From contig NZ_JACSWB010000207.1 of assembly GCF_016888135.1 (NCBI RefSeq), positions 124,001 to 188,000 on the forward strand: a stretch of DNA of 64,000 bases. The letters run 5' to 3'. Shown here piece after piece: positions 9,240 through 18,049 of the stretch. The notes below the pieces were generated by a model. The model worked only from the letters and a program-made list of their open reading frames with translations. It was not told the DNA's origin and did not search any database. The DNA comes from Leptolyngbya sp. CCY15150 (GTDB lineage: Bacteria > Cyanobacteriota > Cyanobacteriia > RECH01). Numbering within the stretch: the stretch's first letter is position 1; the number at the start of each line of letters is the position of its first letter. The position numbers and the translations under genes were made by a program.

Positions 9240-10681
9240 GCATCCGGTTCTGGGGTCGCGATCGCAGCACTATCGTTGGGCAGGAGGGCGGTGGCGATCG
9301 CATCCACCACACGCCCCACGGGAATGACCTCCAAGTCTAGCTTAGGAACCGTAGTTCCCTTCGGCACAATAGCCCGCTGAAACCCTAGCTTGGCTGCTTC
9401 TTTCAGGCGAATTTCCATCTGCGAAATGGGCCGCACCTGGCCACCCAAACCCACCTCACCAATCAAAACCGTGTTGGGATCGACAACGCGATCGCGGAAA
9501 CTCGCCGCCACAGCGATCGCCACCCCTAAATCCGCCGCCGGTTCTCCCACCGTCAAGCCGCCCGAGGAAGCCACGTAGGCATCCAGCTTAGACAGGGGAA
9601 TGCCCACCCGTTTTTCCAGCACCGCCAAAATTTGCAGCAGACGGCTGTATTCAATACCCGTGGCCGACCGGCGAGGGGAGGGGTAGCTGGTGGGACTGAC
9701 GAGGGCCTGTAGCTCGATCACCAAGGGACGTGTACCCTCGCAGGCCACAATTGTACAGGTGCCCGGCACGGCTTCTTGGCGCGTTCCCAGAAAGAGCGCC
9801 GACGGATTCAGCACCTCGGCCAAACCCCGATCCACCATTTCAAAGATGCCAATTTCATGGGTGGCCCCAAAGCGATTTTTCACCGCCCGCAGCAGCCGAT
9901 GGCTGGCAAAGCGATCGCCCTCAAAATACAGCACCGTATCCACCAAATGCTCCAACACCTTCGGGCCAGCGATCGCCCCATCTTTGGTGACATGGCCCAC
10001 AATAAACAAGCTGATGTTCTGGCGCTTGGCCAATTGCATCAGTGCGGTGGTACATTCCCGCACTTGGGACACCGATCCCGGCGCAGAATTCAACGCACGG
10101 TAGTAAATGGCTTGAATACTGTCAATCACCGCCACCTGCGGCTTGAGGGAGGTTAATTCTGCCAAAATGGCCTCAAGGTCAATCTCCGGCAGCAGGTACA
10201 AGTCCGGTGGATCAGTGTGATCATCCTGGGGCTGACCAACCCCCAGCCGTTGCGATCGCAGCTTCACCTGCTGCCCCGACTCCTCAGCGCAAACGTATAG
10301 CACCCGCTGCTGCCGCGCCACTTGGTTGGCCACCTGCAGCAAAAGGGTTGACTTACCAATGCCCGGATCGCCGCCAATTAACACCAAAGAGCCCGGCACA
10401 ATGCCACCGCCCAATACCCGATCCAGCTCGCCATAGCCCGACGGCAGCCGCGCCTGGGGATGGTCGGAAATTTGGGGAAGCGTCAGAGAGGCCACCGCCT
10501 TGGGTGGTGTACCCACAGCGATCGCACTTGCCGCCGGGCGGCTGGCAGCGGTGGACGTACTGGAGGGGGTCACCTGCTCCACCATCGAGTTCCAGCTACC
10601 ACAAAAAGGGCACTTGCCGAACAACTGAGCCGATTCAGCGCCACATTCTTGGCAAACATACTGAGTTCGAGATTTTGACAT
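9236..10681 (-). CDS. radA: DNA repair protein RadA
   Basis: RecA-related ATPase that drives branch migration during recombinational repair. 481 residues. The N-terminal C4 zinc finger is intact (YVCQECGAESAQLFGKCPFCGSWN, two CxxC pairs), followed by Walker A GGDPGIGKST, the RadA-specific KNRFG motif, and a C-terminal Lon-protease-like domain (GLTVGEPAADLGVAIAVAAS, PISQMEIRLKEAAKLGF). The start at 10681 (MSKSRTQYVCQ) gives the usual length; a GTG at 10720 would add 13 residues. Neither start has a good Shine-Dalgarno sequence. rpaB is transcribed divergently. Confidence 0.97.
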   Translation of the reverse strand: MSKSRTQYVCQECGAESAQLFGKCPFCGSWNSMVEQVTPSSTSTAASRPAASAIAVGTPPKAVASLTLPQISDHPQARLPSGYGELDRVLGGGIVPGSLVLIGGDPGIGKSTLLLQVANQVARQQRVLYVCAEESGQQVKLRSQRLGVGQPQDDHTDPPDLYLLPEIDLEAILAELTSLKPQVAVIDSIQAIYYRALNSAPGSVSQVRECTTALMQLAKRQNISLFIVGHVTKDGAIAGPKVLEHLVDTVLYFEGDRFASHRLLRAVKNRFGATHEIGIFEMVDRGLAEVLNPSALFLGTRQEAVPGTCTIVACEGTRPLVIELQALVSPTSYPSPRRSATGIEYSRLLQILAVLEKRVGIPLSKLDAYVASSGGLTVGEPAADLGVAIAVAASFRDRVVDPNTVLIGEVGLGGQVRPISQMEIRLKEAAKLGFQRAIVPKGTTVPKLDLEVIPVGRVVDAIATALLPNDSAAIATPEPDA

Positions 10682-11002
10682 AGGAGTTGGCCTAGGGGAC
10701 GTTGCCGGATCACCCAGCACTTTTTAGTATGGCGTTACAAACCGGCAAGCAACCAATCAGACAGACTGAGTTACCATCGATTCATCCTGACCAAGTCAGA
10801 AAAATAGCAAAACTTCTAGCATGAGAAATCCTAGGATTATCTCTAGGTTTGTATGCGCAAAGTTGAATATTAAGAAACGTTGAAATGTAACAACAATGGG
10901 AATTTCGGCTATTTCTAGCCAGAACATACGCTATTATTCTTCATGATAATGTGTAGAAAATTAACGACTACACGCTAGTCGTTTCAAGGAGTGTTGAGTC
11001 AG
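10682..11002. promoter_or_regulatory. divergent radA/rpaB promoter region
   Basis: About 320 bp, clearly more AT-rich than the flanks between 10800 and 10985. It contains the single RpaB-type half site GTTACATT on the minus strand (near 10887) but no second half at the required 2-base spacing, so autoregulation is only a guess. AAGGAG at 10986-10991 is the ribosome site of rpaB. Confidence 0.4.
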
Positions 11003-11734
11003 TTGGAAAATCATAAAGAAAAAATACTTGTTGTTGACGATGAAGCGAGCATTCGACGAATTCTGGAAACTCGCCTATCGATGATCGGCTACGACGTGGT
11101 CACAGCAGCAGACGGCGAAGAAGCCCTAGACACCTTTCGCACCGCAGCTCCAGACCTGGTCGTGCTGGATGTCATGATGCCCAAACTCGATGGCTATGGC
11201 GTTTGCCAAGAGCTGCGCAAGGAATCGGATGTGCCGATTATCATGCTCACGGCCCTGGGTGACGTGGCCGATCGGATCACCGGTTTAGAGCTAGGAGCCG
11301 ATGATTATGTCGTCAAACCGTTTTCGCCCAAGGAGCTAGAAGCGCGGATTCGCTCCGTTTTGCGGCGGGTTGAAAAAGTTGGTACCACCGGAATTCCTAG
11401 TTCTGGCGTCATCCAAATTAACAACATTCGCATTGACACCAACAAGCGCCAAGTCTACAAAGGCGATGAGCGCATTCGCTTGACTGGCATGGAGTTCAGC
11501 CTGTTGGAATTACTCGTGGGGCGATCGGGAGAACCCTTCTCGCGCTCCGAAATTTTGCAGGAAGTTTGGGGATATACCCCCGAGCGTCATGTGGATACTC
11601 GCGTAGTCGATGTTCATATTTCCCGGCTGCGTGCCAAACTGGAGGATGACCCGAGTAACCCGGAGCTCATTTTGACCGCCCGGGGCACGGGGTATCTTTT
11701 TCAGCGCATTACTGAACCCGGAGAAGGGGAATAA
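11003..11734 (+). CDS. rpaB: OmpR-family response regulator RpaB
   Basis: Two-domain transcription factor of the RpaB/Ycf27 type, essential in studied cyanobacteria, where it binds HLR1 elements and controls high-light genes and photosystem/phycobilisome balance under the kinase NblS. Receiver domain: EKILVVDDEASIRRIL, phospho-acceptor Asp in VVLDVMMPKLDGYG, TALGDVADRI and YVVKPFSPKELEAR. C-terminal winged helix: GMEFSLLELL, VWGYTPERHVDTRVVDVHIS, GTGYLF. The TTG at 11003 is preferred: the protein then begins ENHKEKIL like RpaB elsewhere, and AGGAG ends 11 bases upstream. The GTG at 10991 would place the start on top of the ribosome site. Confidence 0.93.
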   Translation: MENHKEKILVVDDEASIRRILETRLSMIGYDVVTAADGEEALDTFRTAAPDLVVLDVMMPKLDGYGVCQELRKESDVPIIMLTALGDVADRITGLELGADDYVVKPFSPKELEARIRSVLRRVEKVGTTGIPSSGVIQINNIRIDTNKRQVYKGDERIRLTGMEFSLLELLVGRSGEPFSRSEILQEVWGYTPERHVDTRVVDVHISRLRAKLEDDPSNPELILTARGTGYLFQRITEPGEGE

Positions 11735-11814
11735 TCTATCTCATCTGCCCGGATTCGGCCCTTCAGTACTAGGCCATCTGATAAAATTTTTTAGGTTTCT
11801 ACAAACTTCGATCG

Positions 11815-12888
11815 ATGGGATCCAATCGGGCACGGATTGCAGTGGATGCGATGGGCGGGGACCATGCCCCGGCTGAAATCGTCGCAGGCGCACTTAGAGC
11901 GCAGGAAGAACTAGATGTGGATATTCTGCTTGTGGGCGATCCACAACAGATTCGAGAAGAGATTCACCGTCATGGTTCCTCATCACATTTGGAGGTTGTC
12001 CCGGCAGAAGGGACAATCGAGATGCACGAGGAGCCGCTGACGGCGTTACGGCGAAAGCCCCAAGCGTCGATCAACGTGGCGATGGATTTGGTCAAGCAGA
12101 AGCGCGCTGACGGGGTGGTCTCGGCAGGCCATTCTGGTGCAGCGATGGCGGCGGCGCTGTTGCGATTAGGGCGGCTGCCGGGCATTGACCGACCAGCCAT
12201 TGGGGCCATTTTCCCCACCCTGACACCAGGCAAGTCGGTGGTGATTTTGGACGTTGGAGCCAATGTAGACTGCCGGCCTCGCTTCCTCGAACAATTTGCG
12301 GTGATGGGCGGTATCTATTCCCAGTACGCCCTAGGGATTGACCATCCCAAGGTCGGGCTCCTAAATATCGGCGAGGAATCGTCGAAGGGGAATGACTTAG
12401 CCGTTCGTACCCACCAAATGTTGCAGGACAATTCCCGCATTGACTTTGTGGGGAATGCTGAAGGCCGGGATGTGCTTTCGGGTGAGTTTGACGTCATTGT
12501 CTGTGATGGCTTCGTTGGCAATGTGCTGCTGAAGTTTGCCGAGGCGATCGCTGAGGTGCTTTTGCAAATCATGCGCGATGAGCTACCTCGCGGGCTGCAC
12601 GGCAAGGTCGGCGTCAGCCTACTCAAGCCCAACCTCCGCCGGATTAAGCAACGCATTGACCATGCTGAGCACGGCGGCGGGCTGTTGCTAGGGGTCAATG
12701 GCATTTGCATTATCAGTCACGGTAGCTCTCAAGCGCCGTCGGTGTTTAATGCGATTCGTTTGGCCAAGGAAGCCGTCGATCATCAGGTGCTGGAGCGTAT
12801 TCAATCTCAGTATCAGGATGCGATCGCCGACATGGACGGGCAACGCTCCCTGTCCCGGCAGTCTGATACCACAGAGAGTGTTGAGTAA
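11815..12888 (+). CDS. plsX: phosphate acyltransferase PlsX
   Basis: Makes acyl-phosphate from acyl-ACP for the first acylation of glycerol-3-phosphate. 357 residues with the family signatures RIAVDAMGGDHAP at the start and SAGHSGAAMA, LDVGANVDCRP, CDGFVGNVLLK further on. First gene of plsX-fabH-fabD-plsC, a standard cyanobacterial lipid cluster linking fatty-acid initiation to phospholipid synthesis. Its TAA shares one base with the fabH ATG (TAATG), which suggests translational coupling. Confidence 0.97.
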   Translation: MGSNRARIAVDAMGGDHAPAEIVAGALRAQEELDVDILLVGDPQQIREEIHRHGSSSHLEVVPAEGTIEMHEEPLTALRRKPQASINVAMDLVKQKRADGVVSAGHSGAAMAAALLRLGRLPGIDRPAIGAIFPTLTPGKSVVILDVGANVDCRPRFLEQFAVMGGIYSQYALGIDHPKVGLLNIGEESSKGNDLAVRTHQMLQDNSRIDFVGNAEGRDVLSGEFDVIVCDGFVGNVLLKFAEAIAEVLLQIMRDELPRGLHGKVGVSLLKPNLRRIKQRIDHAEHGGGLLLGVNGICIISHGSSQAPSVFNAIRLAKEAVDHQVLERIQSQYQDAIADMDGQRSLSRQSDTTESVE

Positions 12889-13901
12889 TGCAGCAAGATA
12901 TCGGTAGAGGAGTCGCCATCATTGGGTGCGGCTCGGCAGCGCCCGATACGGTGTTAGACAATCAGGGGCTCAGTCACGTTGTTGATACGTCCGATGAGTG
13001 GATTGCCAGCCGCACAGGCATTCGTCAACGGCGCTTGGCCCAAGGCGATCGCGCTCTGACTGGCATTTCTGCTCAGGCGGGGAAGGCGGCTCTAGAGATG
13101 GCTGGGGTGGCGGCGGAAGACTTGGACTTGATCATCCTAGCTACCTCCACCCCCGATGATCTTTTTGGCACCGCTAGCCTCATTCAGGCGGAGCTAGGTG
13201 CCATCAAAGCCGTGGGGTTTGACCTAACGGCAGCCTGCTCTGGCTTTTTGTTTGCCCTGGTCACTGCCTCTCAGTTCATTCGCACCGGTGCATACCGCAC
13301 GGTGTTGGTGATTGGTGCGGATGTACTATCACGCTGGATTGATTGGAACGATCGCCGCACCTGTGTCCTGTTTGGCGATGGGGCCGGGGCTGTGGTCATG
13401 CAGGCCAGCGACACCAGCGATCGCCTCCTAGGATTTGACCTGCATAGCGATGGTCGTCAGAATAGCTGTCTGACGCTGCCGTTCCAAGGTGCAGAGCGAT
13501 CGCTCACCCCTGACATTGCCGTGCAGCAAGGCACCTATCAACCCATCGCCATGAGCGGGCAAGAGGTCTATCGCTTTGCCGTGAAGCGCGTCCCGGAAGT
13601 AATCGAGAAAGCCCTGTTCCGGGCTGGCATGAGTACAGACCAAGTGGACTGGCTCCTGCTGCACCAAGCCAACCAACGCATTTTGGATGCCGTTGCCCAG
13701 CGCTTGAGTATTCCCAGCGATCGCGTCATTAGCAACATGGCCTCCTACGGCAATACGTCGGCGGCCTCCATTCCCATCGCCCTAGACGAATGGGTACGGC
13801 AAGGACATATTAAACCCGGTGATGTGATTGCCGCGTCGGGCTTTGGGGCTGGTCTCACCTGGGGTGCGGCCATTTTCCAATGGGGACAGAGCGATCGCTA
13901 G
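12888..13901 (+). CDS. fabH: beta-ketoacyl-ACP synthase III
   Basis: Condenses acetyl-CoA with malonyl-ACP to start fatty-acid synthesis. 337 residues. The Cys-His-Asn catalytic triad is visible: Cys117 in TAACSGFLFAL, His259 in LLLHQANQRI, Asn289 in SYGNTSAAS. The GFGAGLTWG motif near the C-terminus is present. The start overlaps the plsX stop by one base. A composite of two MITE-like repeats lies between this gene and fabD, so the four-gene operon may be split or attenuated at that point. Confidence 0.97.
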   Translation: MQQDIGRGVAIIGCGSAAPDTVLDNQGLSHVVDTSDEWIASRTGIRQRRLAQGDRALTGISAQAGKAALEMAGVAAEDLDLIILATSTPDDLFGTASLIQAELGAIKAVGFDLTAACSGFLFALVTASQFIRTGAYRTVLVIGADVLSRWIDWNDRRTCVLFGDGAGAVVMQASDTSDRLLGFDLHSDGRQNSCLTLPFQGAERSLTPDIAVQQGTYQPIAMSGQEVYRFAVKRVPEVIEKALFRAGMSTDQVDWLLLHQANQRILDAVAQRLSIPSDRVISNMASYGNTSAASIPIALDEWVRQGHIKPGDVIAASGFGAGLTWGAAIFQWGQSDR

Positions 13902-13903
13902 AC

Positions 13904-14027
13904 CTAGTGCCGGAAGATAGAAGAACGAAGACAGAAGAACGAAGACAGAAGAACGAAAAGGAATACAGGACCTATGAGGTTTCCCGCCCCAGCAACTAGG
14001 CGGGTCACTTCCGCTTTAGAGTACTAG
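13904..14027 (+). repeat. dispersed MITE-like repeat, copy B
   Basis: 124-bp copy of the family also seen at 1437-1527 and 54047-54157, bounded by CTAG on both sides. It carries three units of the internal AGACAGAAGAACGA-type repeat, where the other copies have two. The right part contains AACTAGGCGGGT, shared by all copies. It begins 2 bp after the fabH stop codon. Confidence 0.85.
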
Positions 14028-14109
14028 GCTCTGTTTTAAAACCTGCTAAACCCCTTGATCTTTCGTACGAAAGAATCAGGGTTTGGATGAGTTTTAAAAC
14101 ACGCCCTAG
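14024..14109. repeat. palindromic MITE-like element
   Basis: 86-bp near-perfect palindrome bounded by CTAG. Each half has GTTTTAAAAC (14033-14042 and 14091-14100), then an AAACCC/GGGTTT pair, closing on the self-complementary CTTTCGTACGAAAG at 14060-14073. Its left CTAG is the right CTAG of repeat copy B, so the two elements are joined end to end. As RNA it folds into a strong hairpin and could attenuate fabD expression. Terminal sequences of the form GGGCGTGTTTTAAAAC suggest derivation from an insertion sequence; that origin is inferred. Confidence 0.75.
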
Positions 14110-14232
14110 GCTCATTAAGGGCGATCGCTCCCAGCCATGATCCCGAGGCGTAACCAACCGCTGCCTAGTCGAGGTGCCCCATTGATGAGATCATGGGAAC
14201 ACAATCAGAATCAAGAAAGGCAAGTCAACGGT

Positions 14233-15117
14233 ATGGTTAAGACGGCATGGGTATTTCCGGGGCAAGGCTCCCAGGCGATCGGCATGGGCAGCGATCTTTT
14301 CGCGCGACCCGCTGCGCAGGATAGGCTGCAGCAGGCGGCCCAGATCCTGGGCTGGTCGGTGCCAGAGATCTGTCAGAGCGACGACGATAAGGTCTCCAAT
14401 ACCCTCTATACCCAACCCTGCCTATATACCGTGGAAAGCCTGTTGGTAGACGAGCTGCGGCAGCAGGGACAGCAGCCCGATCTGGTAGCCGGTCATAGCT
14501 TGGGAGAATATGTAGCTCTCTATGCCGCTGGTGTGTTTGAGTTTGAAGCCGGATTGCGGCTAGTGCAGCGGCGGGCAGAGCTGATGAGCCAAGCCTCGGA
14601 TGGCATGATGGCGGCTTTGATTGGCTGCGATCGCGATCAGCTCGACCAACAGCTTCAGGAACGGTCGGACGTGGTCTTGGCCAATGATAATAACGCTGGA
14701 CAGGTGGTGATTTCGGGCACCCCCGATGGCGTGAATGCCGTGATGGCCGCCATCAAGTCGAAGCGCGCCATTCCCCTCAACGTTAGCGGTGCCTTCCATT
14801 CGCCGATGATGGCTGATGCCGCCGCCGCCTTCCAGCCGCTCTTGGATGCGGTAACCTTCCAAAGCGCCACGGTGCCAGTGTTGTCGAACGTAGACCCCAC
14901 ACCGACGGTGGAGGGCGCAGTGCTCAAGGATCGCCTGATTCGGCAAATGACCGGATCGGTGCGCTGGCGAGAAATTTCCCTGCAATTACCAGACGAAGGC
15001 ATTGAGCGCGTGGTGGAAGTGGGCCCCGGCAAGGTGTTGACTGGCCTGATCAAACGCACCTGCTCGGGCATTGCCCTTGAAAATGTCAGCTCCTTGGCAG
15101 ATTTGGCAGCCGAGTAG
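14233..15117 (+). CDS. fabD: malonyl-CoA:ACP transacylase
   Basis: Loads malonyl groups onto acyl carrier protein for chain extension. 294 residues from the ATG at 14233. Signatures: WVFPGQGSQAIGMG near the start, nucleophile Ser89 in GHSLGEYVAL, active-site arginine in VQRRAELM, and the catalytic histidine in SGAFHSPMM. The frame is open back to 14137, but those 32 residues are unlike the family and overlap the end of the repeat region. plsC follows 12 bp downstream. Confidence 0.96.
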   Translation: MVKTAWVFPGQGSQAIGMGSDLFARPAAQDRLQQAAQILGWSVPEICQSDDDKVSNTLYTQPCLYTVESLLVDELRQQGQQPDLVAGHSLGEYVALYAAGVFEFEAGLRLVQRRAELMSQASDGMMAALIGCDRDQLDQQLQERSDVVLANDNNAGQVVISGTPDGVNAVMAAIKSKRAIPLNVSGAFHSPMMADAAAAFQPLLDAVTFQSATVPVLSNVDPTPTVEGAVLKDRLIRQMTGSVRWREISLQLPDEGIERVVEVGPGKVLTGLIKRTCSGIALENVSSLADLAAE

Positions 15118-15129
15118 GAGACAGCCACC

Positions 15130-15768
15130 ATGAGTCGCGATCGCGAACCCTTTGCCAGTCTGTTGCTCTATCACCTCTTTAAGTGGTCGGTGGTGAGCCC
15201 CATGCTGCACCTCTACTTTCGCGGTCGCATCTACGGAGCCGACCAAGTGCCCATGCATGGGCCGCTGATTGTGGTCACCAACCATGCCAGCGACTTTGAT
15301 CCGCCCATTGTGTCCAACTGCGTAGGTCGCCCCGTTTCCTTCATGGCCAAGCAAGAGCTGTTTCGGGTGCCGGTGCTGCGCCAGGCCATTCGCCTCTATG
15401 GAGCCTATCCGGTCAAACGGGGAGCCGCGGATCGCAGTGCCATTCGCGCCGCCCTACAGCAGCTTGAGCAAGGCTGGAGCGTGGGCATTTTCCTCCAGGG
15501 CACCCGCACCCCCGACGCCCGCATTCCCTCCCCCAAGCTCGGAGCGGCTCTGATTGCGGCCCATGCTCAAGTGCCGCTGCTGCCCGTGAGCCTCTGGGGC
15601 ACCCAGGCGATTCTCAGGAAGAAACATCCCCTTCCCCGCCCTGTGCCGGTGACCGTGAGGATTGGCGAGTTGATTTCTCCACCCACCTCCACCCGCCGCG
15701 AGGAGCTGCAGGCTATTACCCAGCAATGTACCAACGCTATCCACGATCTCCACGATCGCGGCCGTTAG
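15130..15768 (+). CDS. plsC: 1-acyl-sn-glycerol-3-phosphate acyltransferase
   Basis: Adds the second acyl chain to lysophosphatidate to give phosphatidate at the membrane. 212 residues. The acyltransferase motif I, written NHxxxxD, is TNHASDFDPPI; motif III is GIFLQGTRTPDARI, with the usual PEGTRS changed to LQGTRT, as in other cyanobacterial members; motif IV is VPLLPVSLWG. Only 12 bp follow the fabD stop, supporting co-transcription. Confidence 0.93.
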   Translation: MSRDREPFASLLLYHLFKWSVVSPMLHLYFRGRIYGADQVPMHGPLIVVTNHASDFDPPIVSNCVGRPVSFMAKQELFRVPVLRQAIRLYGAYPVKRGAADRSAIRAALQQLEQGWSVGIFLQGTRTPDARIPSPKLGAALIAAHAQVPLLPVSLWGTQAILRKKHPLPRPVPVTVRIGELISPPTSTRREELQAITQQCTNAIHDLHDRGR

Positions 15769-15787
15769 CCACAGGATCAAACCGCCC

Positions 15788-15811
15788 CGATCGCCCCCAG
15801 CCAGGCGATCG
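15788..15811 (+). terminator. HIP1-based hairpin after plsC
   Basis: Arms CGATCGCC and GGCGATCG with an 8-base loop, 20 bp beyond the plsC stop. The right arm is a HIP1 octamer and the left a near copy. It is the likely end of the lipid operon, though no T tract follows. Confidence 0.4.
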
Positions 15812-15879
15812 CCCCTAGGAACAAACCGCGATAGACTAAAATCCTGCTGAACCAGCAAGCTGTTAGACCCACTGAACCT

Positions 15880-16173
15880 ATGCAAGATTTACGCGTCCAA
15901 CTCACCGAAACCCTAGACGAAGCCGAATGGGATTGGCTGGTGCCCCATGTGCATCGCGATGCCATTGTAATCGTCGGCAGTGGTCTTGATCTGGTCGATG
16001 TGGGGATGGCGATCGCCAATGACCAAGTGCAACTGGTGCAGCGCTGGATTAGTGAGCAGATGATTGGCAAGCCGACGGTGGAGCAACTGGCCGACTGGGA
16101 GCGCGATCGCTCTCGCCGATTTACCACCCTGATCGTGCAGCCCTACGTCTTAGTCCAAGAACAGTCCACCTAG
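15880..16173 (+). CDS. DUF2288 family protein
   Basis: 97-residue cytoplasmic protein of a family conserved in cyanobacteria and some proteobacteria, of unknown function. Typical features are visible: LTETLDEAEWDWLVPH at the start, DLVDVGMAIANDQ in the middle and WERDRSRRFTTLIVQPYVLVQE at the end. It has no membrane span or cofactor motif. It is followed by a clear terminator, so it is probably monocistronic. Confidence 0.85.
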   Translation: MQDLRVQLTETLDEAEWDWLVPHVHRDAIVIVGSGLDLVDVGMAIANDQVQLVQRWISEQMIGKPTVEQLADWERDRSRRFTTLIVQPYVLVQEQST

Positions 16174-16190
16174 CTTCCACCTAACTCCGA

Positions 16191-16209
16191 GGTTAAGTTT
16201 TTATTAACC
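16191..16209 (+). terminator. terminator after DUF2288 gene
   Basis: Stem GGTTAA/TTAACC with a GTTTTTA loop, then CATTTTTGG. It sits 17 bp past the stop codon. Confidence 0.6.
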
Positions 16210-16527
16210 CATTTTTGGAGATCTGGGTATCTACCAGGGCGATCGCCGTTCGCGATTGGCCCGCATATTCTAGAACTCATAAGGGCAGTAATCCTAGACA
16301 GGGCAAAGGTTATGGGACTTTATCGTTCCATTACAGACCCGAGCACTTCGTATCCCTTGTTACAGCCAAGCCTCTACCTCAGCCTCTATTGAATAGATGG
16401 ATACTAAATCACATCGGACTTGCGCGCTTACCTCAAGGCATCCAACCTTGGTGTTTTCTGAGGCTTGTTCCTCGGGTTCAAAACAGCGGCGTAAGTTCTT
16501 TGACCGTAATCGATTGGGGACTAAACC
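16210..16527. other. 318-bp spacer before the ATP-grasp gene
   Basis: No gene or RNA recognised. Overlapping open frames here do not read like proteins. It is expected to hold the promoter of the downstream ATP-grasp/alpha-E pair. Confidence 0.4.
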
Positions 16528-18000
16528 GTGCAGGCTGTGCAGTTTGATCAATACGATCCAGGGGATTTCTACGACGAGCTATTTGCCGCCAAAGGGCAGC
16601 CTCGGGATGAGGCCAAGCTGCTGATTGAGCGATTGCGATCGCTCTCCATGCAGGAAATTCAGCAGCGGCAGAAAGTGGCGCAAAACACCCTCTTCAAAAT
16701 GGGGGTGACCTTCAATGTGTATAGCGATGACCAGGGAACAGAGCGCATCTGGCCCTTTGATATCATTCCCAGGATTGTCGCGGCCCAGGAATGGGCAGAG
16801 CTAGAAAAAGGGCTGAAACAGCGCATCACCGCTCTTAATCTCTTTTTAGATGACATCTACGGCGATCAAAAGATCATCAAAGATGGCATTATTCCCGGCG
16901 AGTTGATCGAGTCGGCCACCGGCTTTCTCAAACCCTGTATGGGCTTGAAGCCACCCCAAGGCATTTGGTGCCACATCACCGGCACCGACCTGGTGCGCGA
17001 TCGCGATGGCCGCTGGTATGTGCTAGAAGATAACCTGCGCTGCCCCTCGGGCGTGTCCTACGTTCTGGAAAATCGCCGGGTGATGAAGAGCACCTTTCCC
17101 CAAGTGTTCAGCACCCTCAACATTCAGCCCGTAGACAACTATGCCAGCAAACTCCTAGAGACCTTGCTCAACCTAGCGCCCTCCGGGCTACCTGGCCCCA
17201 CCGTTGTGTTGCTCACGCCAGGGGTCTACAACTCTGCCTACTTTGAACATTCCTTCCTGGCCCAGCAAATGGGTGTGGAGCTGGTGCAGGGTCAGGATCT
17301 GGTCGTCGCCGACGGCTACCTGAAGATGAAAACCACCAAGGGACTGAAACGCGTTGATGTGGTCTACCGCCGCATTGATGACGAGTTCATTGATCCCCTC
17401 GCCTTTCGCTCCGATTCGATGCTGGGTGTTCCAGGGCTGATGGAGGTCTATCGAGCTGGTCGGGTGGCGATCGCCAATGCCCCCGGCACCGGGGTTGCCG
17501 ACGATAAGGTGATCTACGCCTACGTGCCCGAGATGATTCGCTACTACCTCGGCGAAGAGCAACTGCTGGCCAATGTGCCCACCTACCTCTGCTGGGAACC
17601 CAGTCAGCAGCAGTATGTGCTGGACAATCTCGACAAGCTGGTGGTGAAAGCGGCGGATGAATCCGGCGGCTATGGCATGTTAGTTGGCCCCCATGCCACC
17701 GAGGCAGAACGGGTTGACTTTGCTGGACGCATTGCCGCCAATCCGCGCAAATATATCGCCCAACCCACCCTCTGTCTCTCACGGGTGCCCACCCTGCTAG
17801 ACGATGACGTCTGCGGTTGCCACGTGGATCTTCGGCCCTATATCCTCAACGGCAAAGACATTCACGTGAGCCCCGGCGGCTTGACCCGCGTCGCCCTGAG
17901 ACGCGGATCCCTGGTGGTCAATTCATCCCAGGGTGGCGGCAGTAAAGACACCTGGGTGATTGCAGACCAGGACGAGAGTCAAAGCCAACGCCAAGACTAG
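16528..18000 (+). CDS. circularly permuted ATP-grasp type 2 protein
   Basis: 490-residue protein of the DUF404/DUF407 (circularly permuted ATP-grasp) family. ATP-grasp enzymes ligate a carboxylate to an amine; the product of this branch is unknown, and the context in other bacteria suggests a modified peptide or peptidoglycan-like substrate. Visible landmarks: [69 protein letters not shown] and [11 protein letters not shown]. The alpha-E gene follows 49 bp downstream on the same strand, the usual pairing. The transglutaminase-like protease that often completes this cluster is not adjacent. Confidence 0.92.
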   Translation: MQAVQFDQYDPGDFYDELFAAKGQPRDEAKLLIERLRSLSMQEIQQRQKVAQNTLFKMGVTFNVYSDDQGTERIWPFDIIPRIVAAQEWAELEKGLKQRITALNLFLDDIYGDQKIIKDGIIPGELIESATGFLKPCMGLKPPQGIWCHITGTDLVRDRDGRWYVLEDNLRCPSGVSYVLENRRVMKSTFPQVFSTLNIQPVDNYASKLLETLLNLAPSGLPGPTVVLLTPGVYNSAYFEHSFLAQQMGVELVQGQDLVVADGYLKMKTTKGLKRVDVVYRRIDDEFIDPLAFRSDSMLGVPGLMEVYRAGRVAIANAPGTGVADDKVIYAYVPEMIRYYLGEEQLLANVPTYLCWEPSQQQYVLDNLDKLVVKAADESGGYGMLVGPHATEAERVDFAGRIAANPRKYIAQPTLCLSRVPTLLDDDVCGCHVDLRPYILNGKDIHVSPGGLTRVALRRGSLVVNSSQGGGSKDTWVIADQDESQSQRQD

Positions 18001-18049
18001 CCCCGCCCCAGAGCGATCGCCCCCCGTTAACCTACCTTTCTAACGTTCT

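Noticed and set aside
16215-16547. 110-codon frame before the ATP-grasp gene
   Set aside because: It overlaps the true start region of that gene and reads like non-coding DNA in frame.
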